Of a stretch of DNA of 64,000 nucleotides, positions 21,619 through 32,754 are shown in pieces. Under the pieces are notes generated by a model, which saw only the letters and a program-made list of their open reading frames with translations, was not told the DNA's origin and ran no database searches. The position numbers and the translations under genes were made by a program. Source of the stretch: Adineta ricciae (taxonomy: Eukaryota > Rotifera > Eurotatoria > Adinetida > Adinetidae); NCBI GenBank assembly GCA_905250025.1, contig CAJNOJ010000004.1, forward strand, positions 1 to 64,000. The letters are read 5' to 3'. Positions within the stretch are counted from its first letter, which is position 1; each line of letters opens with the position of its first letter.

Positions 21619-23390
21619 TTACATCCAAAGTAAAAATCGATTTGTCTGATGGCGAAATTCAGCATCGAACTCGCTATCGGATGACAAACGAGAATGGTCA
21701 ATAAGCCATTGTCGAGCATTGCTTTTCAGCTCTTCACATGACGATTGTCCTTCGACAACAAGCGAAGTCAATTGACATTGTTCTTTGAATACATTGACAA
21801 CTGCTAAAACAATTGAATCGATCGATGGACCATTTGTGACATCGATTTGTAGATGACGAAGTTGCTGAAAAATCGCTTTTAATTTCGGAATATGATCTTC
21901 AGTTATTGCCGTTGGTGTTGAAGCTACCGGACGCAAGATCAACAAATGAATAATACGTCTGCTCAGAAGATTACAAATCTCCTGATCATCAAATGCGGGC
22001 AGGAGATTATCAAATGCAATGAATAATTCAGATAGATTCGGTGCAGCACGAAGAATTGATTTGAACGATTGATGTTCTCGACAGGGATGTAGTAACCAAA
22101 TACATCTCAAACGAGACAAATTCGGCAATGATACGATTGGTTGTTGAACTACGAAAAGAAAAGAATCGAATGAAGTCTATGAATACTGATCGAGTTAATC
22201 ATGCCTGCTGGTGTTTGTTCGTTTTTGTCGTATTGAATATCGATCTCCTTTATTTTTCGACAGTTTGAGATAATTAATAAAGATTCTGCTAGAGTCATTC
22301 CTTGGTAGTTGGCGAACTTCTCTACGTCAAGATAGTTTTTCCATGTTGAAACTCGTTTTGCCATCGGAAATGAGAGATGTAAGAGTGAGAATCGATATGG
22401 TATCGTATGTATAATCGCTTGTTGTAGACTTTCATCGATCAAACAGATCATCGGGAAACGAGCGATGAATAACGCATGACAATCGATTTCTTCGGTCGTG
22501 TCATAATAATATCGTAGTGAAAAATGAAATTCTCGCACAGTTTCTGGCAAAGAATCCATTAGTTTTTGTTCTTGATCAACGAAATATGTATCGCTGGATG
22601 ATAACTGAAGGGAAAGATGTTCGATGTATGGAATCTGTTTCAGCAGAGACTGGATTTCTTCGAATGACCAGTAATGATTGAAATAACGAAGAGAAAACTT
22701 TTTCAGATGAACCAGCGGTTGAGCGGCATCGAACGAAACGTGTGCAAGGCTAGTTTCATCGATTGTGATATTCAATTGTTGGATATTTGGAATCATAGCA
22801 AACAGTGATAAGACTTTATCGAGTGTTTGTAATGAAATAGTCAGATCGAGAAGATTACTGCAAACTATTGTCGGAGGCGTTATATAGGAGGTTTTGAATT
22901 GAATGGAAGTGATGCGATCAGGATTACTATTGATAACATCTTCAAATAATGTTAATTGATCGGTAAGAACGTCGCCGATTTCGACTTGATGCAGACATTC
23001 CATGTGGTTTAGAGTTTTGCAAAACTGATGCAATTCATCGGCTGTAAAACAAAGTAGGCGTAGTTTTTGTAGATTACGAAAGACATGTGACATTTGATGG
23101 GAGAAATATTGAGAGAATAGTTTGCCTTGCAAAACCGATCGGCAGTTATTTATTGTTAAAGAACGAATTTGCGAACCAATGTGAGGTAAAATGAAACGAT
23201 AAAGATTAGCCGATTGACCAAATGCTATATTAGTCAACGAGATATGTTGATAATAATCAGATATACTCGCATTTAAACGTTTATTGATGCCGTAAAATGC
23301 GTAGAGAACATGGACATTCAAGAGATATTTATAAATTTCTAGGAGAATTTCGTCCGGAAAGTTGAGCAAATGAGATACTGGAGTTGTCAT
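21619..23390 (-). CDS. F-box/leucine-rich-repeat-like protein (577 aa, 2 exons)
   Basis: Exons (minus) are 23390-22187 and 22148-21619. The intron is only 38 bp but GT-AG and phase-correct. The N-terminus LLNFPDEILLEIYKYLLN fits an F-box, with the L-P-D-E-I-L signature that binds SKP1. The remainder is made of irregular leucine-rich repeats (SLTINNC, KLRLLCF, LNITIDE, KFSLRYF, HLSLQL, HLQIDV) spaced about 25-30 residues apart. F-box/LRR proteins are usually substrate receptors of SCF ubiquitin ligases. Rotifer genomes carry large, fast-evolving families of them. The target is unknown. The ORF of exon 1 runs into the intron and ends at a TAG whose AG is the acceptor, so an unspliced mRNA would give a truncated product. 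Confidence 0.8.
22149..22186 (-). other. 38-bp intron of the F-box-like gene
   Basis: On the minus strand the sequence runs from gtattcat to tttcgtag. Removing it joins AAC TCG ATC A to TT CAA CAA in frame and connects two LRR-containing halves. No other GT donor nearby gives an open frame. Confidence 0.7.
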
Positions 23391-24533
23391 CGACGATAAA
23401 TCAAAATCGTTCTAAGGAAAACCAGACCGAAGTATGATTTCTCCCTTCTTCTACTACTTCAAATTCCAGTTAACATTGCTTGTAAAAGAAAACCTATCAC
23501 ATTTGAAAGACGGGCAATGATAGATGGCGCAAATGATCAAGACATAAAATTGCATTTGATGTATGATGATTTCCGGCCTGTTAAAAGCAGGTGGTCTTAA
23601 TAACATTTTCAAATACGTTGTCGCCCTTCAGCTATAACATCACTCTAATATCGCATTACGAATGAAGCAGCACAATATTTCATTCGAAAGCATCGTCTCA
23701 CATATGGCTGCTATGAATAAACATTCGTGTATTGATCATGATTATCCATCAAATATTCCAAATGAAATTTCTATACGAATTCTAATGATGAGAAAGAGAA
23801 CATAGCTAAAGTAAACACCGCAATCGAAATTTCGATGTGCTGATTTTCTTAATGAAAACTTTGAATACACTTCTCAATCATCTTATCCCTAATGAATTCT
23901 GTGTTCTCCATCTCGGACAAGAATTCTCAGTCTAAACTCATGTAATATTCTAACGAAAATTGGCTAATTCTGACCTTTTTTCTTTCAAACTAACAAGCTT
24001 GTCGTCATCACCATTCCGAGACGTATCATGTTCAATATGGTTCACTCATGCAACGGACAAACTTCTCTCTTAATGCGTAACCAGAAAAAAAAACACAAGA
24101 AGAGATTGTCCCGAAATGCTGTTCATCAACTCATTTTCAAATCTGAACAGATGGATACGATTAGAACAGAACTCGTATGCATGAATAAACATCAAAGAAC
24201 ATCCAAATGACGTGCATTTGTCGACATGTTCAATTTTCATCATGATGTCATCAGAAGCGTAACTTCTCATTTTTCATTTACCTATTGCAGTTTTATTCGG
24301 ACTAATACACAGATGAGAGGAAATGATGCAAAACAGAGACAAATGAAAAGAAGAGTAATGTAGATACAAGAGACGCACGGAAGCCTCATTATGGCATGCA
24401 CAATTTGAATTCACGGCAAGAGAACAAATTCAACTACAAAAACACGAAAATGAAGAGAAAAGAAAAGAAGAGGAAAAAATCGAAATGAGGAAAAGAGAGA
24501 AAAACGAACAACTCGACACTAGAATCTTCTATA
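23391..24533. other. intergenic, no gene recognised
   Basis: These 1.1 kb upstream of the F-box gene and downstream of the bZIP gene show only short chance open frames (24028-24210 and 24070-24270). Purine-rich A/G stretches occur at about 24440-24510, probably in the 3' UTR of the bZIP gene. Confidence 0.5.
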
Positions 24534-25890
24534 TTATGATGATGGATTAGACATATCTGCGGAACCGTAGATCTGGCAACGAAGTTGAACATTTTCCTGT
24601 TTTAAATGTGCATTTTCAAGTCGAAGTTTGAGATTCTCTTGTTCAAGCCAAGCCGCTCTAAACAGACAAACAAGAAATTGATCTAATTTGTTTTCTTTCT
24701 TTCTCTCTGTCTCACCGAAGTGCTATTTCATCTTCTTTTGCACGTCGTGCATCTCGACTACGTTTGGCAGCTTCATTATTTTTTCGTCGTCGCTCCCAAT
24801 AGGCATCATCTTTCGTATCTGTGTCTTGATTCGCTTGTTGAGTAGGATTGGACGTAGAAATCTCTGGTGGTGGAGTATTTGGCCGATAACGTTTCTTCGG
24901 CGGTATGGCGTTGGTTGTCGATGATGGACTAGGAAGTTTGTCTGATGGTTGAGTGGAAGCTTTCGTTGGCGAATCTTTCGAGCGATTTAGCAAGCGCTCT
25001 TGAGCTTGTTGAATACGTTTACGGAATTGGCTGGAAAAATCATCTGTGGATGATGCTAACACATTCAATAAATTATCTGACGAAGGCACCAATGGTGAAT
25101 AAAAACCAAGTGGCAATGAGAGAGGATCACGTGGGTAGGCTTTGAATGGACGAGTGGGTTTGCCGTGTTTATTTCGAAGTAATAGCGGTGGTATCATGGA
25201 AACTGCTGGTGATGTGGTCAAAGAAGAAGACTGTTTGTCTTGCTATAAGATGAGAGAGAGTTATAAATGATGTTCGAAGAAAGATAATAAAGAAAAGATC
25301 TTACCAGATCCATATCTTCTTCTTCACCGCCGTCGTCCTCAGTGTTATGATCATCATCATCATCATCATTCAACGAATCTGTTTTTCTAGTGTTGGAATT
25401 TCTGGAAAAATCAATGGGTCCGACTTGTTGTTGCTGCAGTAAATGTTGTTGCTGTTGTTTTTGCAACGATTCAGCTAGATATTTGAATAACAATTGTTGA
25501 TGATCATCATGAGTGTTTTCTTCATTTGATGATTGGTCATGTTCCTCGTCATGATGAGTGATTTGTTCCATTTGATCAGCTATATCAGCCAAGAAATGAA
25601 GTTGTGGAGCGATCTAAAGTTAAGAATATAGTGAATAAATATCAACAAATGGACGAAGAAAGTAAGGAGGGAGAGAGAGAGGAGAAAATGTATGTGTCAT
25701 CAGAGAACAAACTGATCATTATCCGAGAACGATGTGAGGAATTGACATACGTTAATTGAACACTCAAATGATGACGTCACAGGTAACATCGACTACTAAT
25801 ATGGATTAGGAGAAGTAAAAGTTATCAATATCGAAATGATTTTTCTCGACAGCGAGCGCAACATTTTTCTTTTCTTAGATAACTCACCAT
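24534..25890 (-). CDS. PAR-type bZIP transcription factor, copy 1 (320 aa, 4 exons)
   Basis: Exons (minus): 25890-25888 (ATG only), 25613-25305, 25242-24716, 24657-24534. The total is 963 nt and in frame. The N-terminus is Gln/Asp/Glu-rich and contains VGPIDFSRN. A conserved block GKPTRPFKAYPRDPLSLPLGF matches the proline- and acidic-rich region of PAR factors. The DNA-binding basic region WERRRKNNEAAKRSRDARRA lies at about 252-271 and is followed by a leucine zipper (AAWLEQENLKLRLENAHL) that continues into the last exon. Relatives are HLF/TEF/DBP and nematode CES-2/ATF-2, which act in circadian, detoxification and cell-death control. It is a nuclear dimer, probably able to pair with copy 2. 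A second ATG-only donor exon at 26087-26089 could serve as an alternative start. Confidence 0.88.
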
Positions 25891-26086
25891 CAGCTATTCA
25901 ACTTGATCATTGATCACTGAATGTATTCGCACATATTTTCTCTCTCTTTCCCTTCGTCTCTTTTTTCTTCGATTTCGCTCTTTCTCTCCATTTTCTATAT
26001 TTGCTCATATTGTTCGGGAAAAAAAAGCACTTTCATTTTCATTTTTCGCCAATGGCTTCGCCGCTATCAATCTATAATATACTCAC

Positions 26087-26089
26087 CAT
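26087..26089 (-). other. possible alternative ATG-only first exon of bZIP copy 1
   Basis: On the minus strand cgtgATG is followed directly by gtgagtat, the same ATG|GTGAGT arrangement as at 25888-25890. Either could splice to the acceptor before 25613 and supply the start Met. Two promoters producing the same protein are therefore possible. This is inferred from sequence only. Confidence 0.4.
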
Positions 26090-28044
26090 CACGTCTGATT
26101 GCGTTCAATGTTGAATAATCACCTACGGCGGTGGATAAGGAAAAGAATTGAGATATGTGGCCTGTTGTTATTTTTTCGAAAACGAAATATCGATTATGCA
26201 AGGTCGTTCTAACGGCTCGCGTTTGTCTGATCGCTAAAGCAAACGATTGCTGACCCTCGTCGATTATGAGGATGAATGGTGAGGTCAGCGAAAGAGAAGA
26301 AAAAAAAATTTGACCATCAGTTTGCTCACATACTCAAGGTCATGCGATGTAGCTGAATGAAAAAAGAACGGAAAGAGAGAGAAAGAGAAAATTAAATAAC
26401 AACGTTGAACATGCTCAAGCGAACGCAGTATGAGCTCTTTGGTGATCGATGTGAATGAAATAAGAGCGAACACACCGCACATAGCAGAAGAGAAGATTGG
26501 ATCGTCATTGTACACGCATAGGTCACTGGTCATTCAATTTATTCTAATTACACTGCCTATGAGATCAAACTTATTCAAGAGAAACAGAAGAGTTTATATA
26601 ATTATTCGAAAATCAAATTTTTTCAAGTTCATTAATGTGTGTTATATGATCCTGTGTGATGATGAGTGACCTTGTCACACATTCGTGTGAAGAGAGATAT
26701 TGAATTACAAATATTCGAGTTGTTTTTTCTTTGTAACCAATCGATTTCGTTCTTCGGTAAATGACAATAACTGTCCAATGAGTCGTTAGTTTATCAAGGG
26801 AAAAAGTTTGATCTTGAAAATGACGTCAAACGGATGTTTTCTTTCGATAATTACATGTTGCAATCTGTTTAGGTAATCTTTACATCATTCGAAAACAGAT
26901 GTCTAACGGAATCGAATGTGAAATAATCAGGCGAAACGCAATGATTAATTGCGAAATGTTCGAATAATCATGATGATGATGATCATGTGAAAAATCATGC
27001 GTGATAGAAACAAGCAATTTTTCGAACATATGGTATGAATATCATTGAAATATCCTGTCTTTTTTAATAATCAAATAATGGAATGTGAAACAATAGGTCG
27101 TTTGTTTTCCAAGAACAGACATCAAAATTCGAGTATCTCTCTCTCTCTTGACAATATCTTTTGATATCGGCTTCACATGATGTGAGTGAACTATTGAATA
27201 AGATCACTTTAGATCTTTCTTTTCTTTTCATTTCGAAAGAGTTCAGAAGGAAATTATTATATAGCTTTATATCACTGATCAAGTATGATAGTGACAGATA
27301 CTTCGGATAATGTATCGATCTTATCAGAAAATTGCATAGGTTTACACTTCAATTCCTATTCGATAATTGACAAATGCGATTTTTCGTAATAAAATTCAAT
27401 CGATATCTTTATTTCCAAAAAAAAACCTTGTATGTCATAAATTGACAGAAGAGAGAAGAGAAAAAACAGCCCGCGTTAATACACACACGCACACACATAC
27501 GCATTCAATGAGATTAGATTTTTCTGTATACAATTGAAAAACAAAAAGACAAAACGAAACATGACACGTGAACAAAGACAAGTACAAGATTAATTCTAAT
27601 CAAGTCTAAATAAACACACAGTAAAATGAAGAATATGTATATATATGTATATTGCGTAAAAAAACGAAGTAAAGATCGAACTAAAACGCGAATAGTGTCA
27701 TGAAATGTAATAATCAAGCATCTTATTCGAAAGAGAAGAATGGCCACGTATACACGGCAAAATGAGAAATAAAAGACGAAGTCATTGGTAATGTCAAATA
27801 CAACGAAGATGACATGAAGCAGTACAATCAAGTACACAAATAAAAGACATCCACCGAGCTCAGCTCTTTGATTCTGTATTCGACGACTGCTTAGCAGAGA
27901 TAAAGAAAGAGAAACATGAAATCGAACTACTCGATGAATAAGAAATAAATGAATACTTTAGCAAAAACAAATCATCACCGAGTCTGACATCAAAGAGAGC
28001 TTGAGAGGGAGATACATACATACACACACGCACATGTTATATGA
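26090..28044. other. intergenic between the two bZIP genes
   Basis: About 2 kb hold no recognisable coding sequence. Much of the part near 28 kb is presumably the 3' UTR of copy 2, with short CA repeats at 27480-27500 and ~28020. A short (ATG/CAT) palindromic cluster lies near 26970-26985. Confidence 0.5.
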
Positions 28045-29357
28045 CTACGACGATGTATGAACCATGCATCGTAATTTAGCCGTTTCTTGTTTTAATTGTG
28101 ATAATTCCAGGCGTAATTTGATATTTTCTTGTTCAAGAATTGCGGCTCTAAACAATCGGTAAAATGTTTTTTTCGGTCATTTTCTCTTTCTCCCTCGCTT
28201 TCCTCGTTTCTTACCTTAAGGCAATTTCATCTTCTTTTGCACGTCGTGCATCTCGACTACGTTTGGCTGCTTCATTATTTTTTCGTCTTCGTTCCCAGTA
28301 AGCTTCATCTTTGATTGCATGATTGTCATCGTCATGTTCATCCTTAGCTGAAGGTTTTTCCTCATTAAGCATCGAGTTTTCCATGGCTCGATGACGTTTT
28401 TTCGGTGGTTGTAAAATTTGAGTTCCGGATGAGGATATAAAATGTGTTGATTGTTGCTGCTGCTGCTGTTGTTGTTGTTGTTGCAAGCGGTGTTTGAGAC
28501 GTTCCTGTGTTTGCGCAAGTCGCTTTCGATTAAAGGTCGAATAACTACCTGCATCAGTAAGAAGATTAGTTTGTTCCGACGATGGCGTATTAGGACAAAA
28601 ACCTAGTGGCAACATTAATGGATCTCGCGGGTAAGCTTTGAACGGACGAGTTGGTTTTCCATTCTTGTTTGTTAATAGGAAAGGAAAATTGTTTGTCGTT
28701 TGAATGTTTTGCAACATTGTCGAGAGAAGTTGTTGATTAGGTGATAATGATGGCGGCGTTGAATAATCATTGATGTCATCCGTTGAACGACGCGAAGAAA
28801 AATCAATTGGACTCTCAGCTGTTGACGATGCCGATGACGTCGAAGGTGGAGATATTGGTTCAAGCTTTTGCTGTTGCTGAGCTTGTAATTGTGCCGCTGC
28901 TGCAGCAGCAGCGGCCATGACTGCAGCAACATTCTGTTGGGCAAGCAATTGCATCAGTAATTCCTGTCGTTGTGGTGATGCCGACATAGCAAGAGAATCA
29001 GTTGAAGTCTGTTGTTGAAGTTGATTGTGTTTTTTAAGCGCAATAGATGTATTTGGTGGAATAGCCAGTTTCTTTTGTGAACATTCACTTTCCACTTTTT
29101 CAATAGCTTGTGCTAATAATTGAAGACGATGATGATGTTGCTGTTGAATATTATCTGTGTTCGGACTCAGAGACAACTCTTCGTTTTTCACCGGACCAAC
29201 CTAAAATAAAAGACAAACAAATAATCTCGTGCTTATTCATGACACATATTTACAAATGTGACATCATTAGTTTTATCTTTTTTTGAAATATATAATTAGA
29301 ATTCAACAACAATGCTGATTACTAGCTAGACTTGCTCGTATTTCGTCGACTTACCAT
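28045..29357 (-). CDS. PAR-type bZIP transcription factor, copy 2 (363 aa, 3 exons)
   Basis: Exons (minus): 29357-29355 (ATG only, then gtaagt), 29200-28215, 28147-28045. The sum is 1092 nt and in frame. It has the same domain order as copy 1: a Gln/Ala-rich activation-type N-terminus with polyAla and polyGln tracts, PIDFSSRRS, the PAR-like block GKPTRPFKAYPRDPLMLPLGF, the basic region WERRRKNNEAAKRSRDARRA (about 302-321), and a zipper beginning AAILEQENIKLRLEL. The intron inside the basic/zipper junction is at the identical codon (CTT/TTA AG|A GCx GC) in both copies, which shows common descent. The N-terminal low-complexity tracts differ most. It probably binds PAR-type palindromic sites as homo- or heterodimer. 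Confidence 0.88.
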
Positions 29358-31109
29358 TCTATAAATCCTGCTAATATTTTGGAATTCTTCCTTTTTCCTA
29401 TATTCACCGGGAATATCTGTTTTTGTTGTTCAACAACAACAACACTATCGATCTACCCAAAACGTCCTTCTGAGGATGGAAGCAAGCGAATAGTATGTTT
29501 TTAGTCGCGTCCAATGACGGCGAAGGGTGATTGCGTGATTTAATTCTTTTTTTTTCTTCTCTCTTTCTCTCTTCCCTCGTTTCTCTCTTTCCCTTTCTCG
29601 TTTCTGTTTTCTTGCGTCGTTTTTTTTACTTATGTATGTGTGATTGCATTAGATTACTATTACTCGGCGTCATAGACGCAGTGACAGCAGTTTCTTGTTT
29701 TCTTGTTTTTTTTCTCTCTTGCGTAAGTTAAGAAGGACAGACAGAACACACGTTCTGTCGCTTTTTTTGCTCCTTCTTCTCCTTGCCATCATCGCTGTCA
29801 AAGAATAGAATGCGACAAGCGATTCTTTATTATTGCTAGTTCCCCATCGTCTTTCGTATCGTAGTTAGAAAATAGTACTCTGTTGCTGACGATAGACGTA
29901 TTTTCTCTGACGAATCGAATTATGTAATTTTCCCTTCTCTCCTCTCCTTTCTTGTTCTCTCCTATTTTTCCTTCGTTTTATCTTCCTTCTCTATGCCATT
30001 TTTATGTAATATTACGTTATATAGTCCCGTCTATTCCGACTTGTTTTCATGGCCTTGTTCGGCTTTTTTTGCCCGCATCTCACGCAATCACCATAAAAAA
30101 TATATATAGAAGATCCTTGGCAATAGGAGGAATAACACGCCAACGATGATGACGACAACGGCAGCAAAGCTAGTAGTTGTCAGCAAATAATTCTGTTTTT
30201 CCATCTCGCGACTCTTTTTCTCATATTAGAACACAAATATCGATCTTATTTTACAACTTACTTCATCAATAACATTCATCGTGTGAAAAATGAAAAGAAA
30301 ACGAAAAGAAAGAGAAGCAAATGTCTTCGTTATAAAATCTTGAGGTTGTTTAATCGCATGTGCAAACGCAAATAAGTTTGATGACCTTGAACGCAAGCGG
30401 CGACTGACCGATGGTACAATATGAATTTTGTTTGCTATTTTTTACTCGTTTCTTCCCTTTTCTCGATAACCCAAGGTCAACCGGATGCAATGCAATCGCG
30501 TGAGCACACAGTAACTCACGCTCTCCTTCGTTTCTTTCTTGCTCGTTCGATAAGTTGATACATAATGTGTGTGTGTGTGTGTTCGCGCGTTTATTCAGTA
30601 CCGGTCAACATCCATCGGTCACAAGCAAGGTTAAACTTTTGCGTGTATGTGTTTCATAAGGTCGCATAGTGTACAAAACATGTTCTCTTCTTTCATCCGT
30701 TCATTATTTGATATGCGTACATTACTCGAAAAAAGGGAAAAAAGTAGCCCCAATGTCTATATGATACAAGATTACCTGAATTTAATGTGCGCAAACATAC
30801 AGATGTGTATTGATCAAATGAATAAACAGCACTTTTGTTTTCTAACAATGAGATAATGATCGATGAATCAGTATGAAAATAGAAATTTGTCAGATAAATA
30901 CTTCGAAAGGAATAAATCAATAAAAGAATTCAAAACCTCATTATCATTTCTCCTTCACTCACAGTCTTCGTCGAAGTTATCGTTTAAAGAAAAACATGAC
31001 TTTCTTTCGAAGAAAATTTCCGTTAGAATTTCCGTTAGACGTTATAATTAGATCTCAATAGTGTTGATGTAGGGTTATTTTAAAACCTTATTTATCATAA
31101 TAACATGCG
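29358..31109. other. intergenic upstream of bZIP copy 2
   Basis: These 1.75 kb have no recognisable genes. The region is T/C-rich on the plus strand (29540-29760 and 29930-30070) with a short GT repeat at 30565-30582. It probably includes the promoter and leader of bZIP copy 2. Confidence 0.5.
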
Positions 31110-31306
31110 GTGCAAAAGTCTTTGTACAAATGTTGAACTCTCGATTAGATCGTATTGCCAACGTCTCAATCAAACAAATTTTGTTTTTGTTAGAAAGAGC
31201 AATGTCTGAACTACAAGTTTTGCATCAGATATATTTTTCCAGAACGCATCTCAGAAGGAGGAAAAACCAAAAATGAAATATCTCAAAAAAAAAGTTCTTG
31301 CAACTT
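31110..31306 (+). repeat. left terminal inverted repeat of the MITE
   Basis: This arm pairs with 31690-31853 on the opposite strand. It carries an extra A-rich insertion (about 31258-31290) that the right arm lacks. Confidence 0.7.
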
Positions 31307-31689
31307 CACTATCGCACAAGATTATTTTCTTTTATTTTGATACTCTCTTACAGCAGAAGAGAAATGAAGAAGTACGTTTAATGACGATCTTTGTAGCAAA
31401 AACTTAGTTTCTATGATCTGATGCATTTCGAATAATTCATGCAGAAGGAATTCAGCTCATGTATGCTTGCCAGAGGTTGCAATTGATCTTCTTTCAAACT
31501 GATAGTTCTTGTAAAATGTTCTTTTAAAAAAATTCAAATTTCTGAATTGTTTTGCTTAGATAGTCAAGAATGGACCTAAAAAAGTTTACCAAATCTGATA
31601 TCAATAGAGCTATTGAGACACTAGAATATGATGTCTTTTTCGTTTGAATTCAGCCTATGTAGCTCAAAACAAAAACGTTTCGGCTTGTA

Positions 31690-31853
31690 AGAACGTTGCA
31701 AGAATTTTCTTAGAGACGCATTCCGGAGAAATATATCTGATACAAAACTTGTAGTTCAAACATTGCTCGTTCCAACAAAAAAACAGTTTGTTTGATTGAG
31801 ACGTTAGCAATACGGCCGAATAGAGTTCAACATTTGTGCCAGGACTTTTGCAC
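31690..31853 (-). repeat. right terminal inverted repeat of the MITE
   Basis: The reverse complement follows the left arm in the same order from gtgcaaaagtcc to ttcttgcaacg, with scattered substitutions. Confidence 0.7.
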
Positions 31854-32754
31854 TACATGTTATTTTCTGATTAGAACTTCAGCTCGAACAAAAGTATTTC
31901 GTCGGCTTTTGACTAGATAGACTAATTGATTTCGGGATTTCAATTTCGATGAATACGACTGGTCGACTTTTCGAAAAACCTACTTAATATAGAAGTTCTG
32001 TTATGAATGAAGTTAAACAATAAGTACATATAATGTGCTTAGAGTTACTTAAAGAAAATAATTTCCCCTATAACATAAGAGTATTCAGCTTACATTAAGA
32101 AAGCAGAAGCAAGATGCAATTAAGGCGGCATATGATAACATCATATCTGAAAATAGAGTAGTTTTAAGAACTTTCTCTCGCATCTAATTAAAATCTCTGT
32201 CTGTGAGAGTCAAAAGAAGGTATTAGCATGTCTTTTTGACTTTGCCAAGGCAAACACAATATAAAAACAACTCATCACGTTTTCTAGTTGCAGATGAAGA
32301 GTCGCTTAGCCGGTCACAATTTCCCAATTTCACCCGAAGTCAGGTTTGCTATTTTCTGGTAACCTCAAAGGAATCAGTCAGCGTAAATAATTTCTTCTGT
32401 TTTCATCAGCGGTTCTATTGTATAACATGAATTTTCCACTTTGTTACCAAGTAGTCTACGGTACTCTTGAAGGTCAGAAGAACGAAGCATGACAAAATAC
32501 AGGAAAAACCTGTAATATGATGTAATGAAGTACAAACCGTGAACGATCAGGTAACAATACTCGTTGAATCTATTCCGAGAGGTAATGGAAAACCTCGCTC
32601 TTTTTCATATGGAATATTTGAAGTATCTTTTGTAAAGATAAATTAATCTAACGGAATGTACACTCTCTCGCATCAAGTTTTTGACTTTGTCTTGAATATC
32701 TGATTTCACATGTAACATTTACTAAAAGCAATCGAAATACAGGTTTAACAGTAT
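31854..32754. other. intergenic, no gene recognised
   Basis: This is AT-rich DNA between the MITE and the 3' end of the DUF3431-like gene. The frame at 32236-32430 has no features of a gene. Confidence 0.5.

Larger units (their letters stand above)
31110..31853. mobile_element. non-autonomous DNA transposon (Tc1/mariner-like MITE) with long terminal inverted repeats
   Basis: The left end reads gtgcaaaagtctttgtacaa. The reverse complement of the right end reads gtgcaaaagtcctggcacaa. The two arms match imperfectly over about 160-190 bp, including shared blocks such as gttgaactct, ttgccaacgtctcaatcaaac versus ttgctaacgtctcaatcaaac (short parts shown), and cagatatatttttccagaa / cagatatatttctccggaa. 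The middle (about 31310-31690) is unique and holds no transposase-length open frame, so the element could only move with help. The GTGCAAAAGTC-type end is like those of Tc1/mariner elements. A precise target-site duplication is not clear, although both flanks carry an ataacatg-type sequence. Confidence 0.75.

Noticed and set aside
26969..26986. CATGATGATGATGATCATG palindrome as a regulatory operator
   Set aside because: It is made of simple ATG/CAT triplets common in this AT-rich DNA, and no second copy or gene-linked position supports a function.
27480..27500. CA repeats as possible telomeric repeats
   Set aside because: They are short simple (ACAC)n microsatellites, not a long array of a telomere-type unit.
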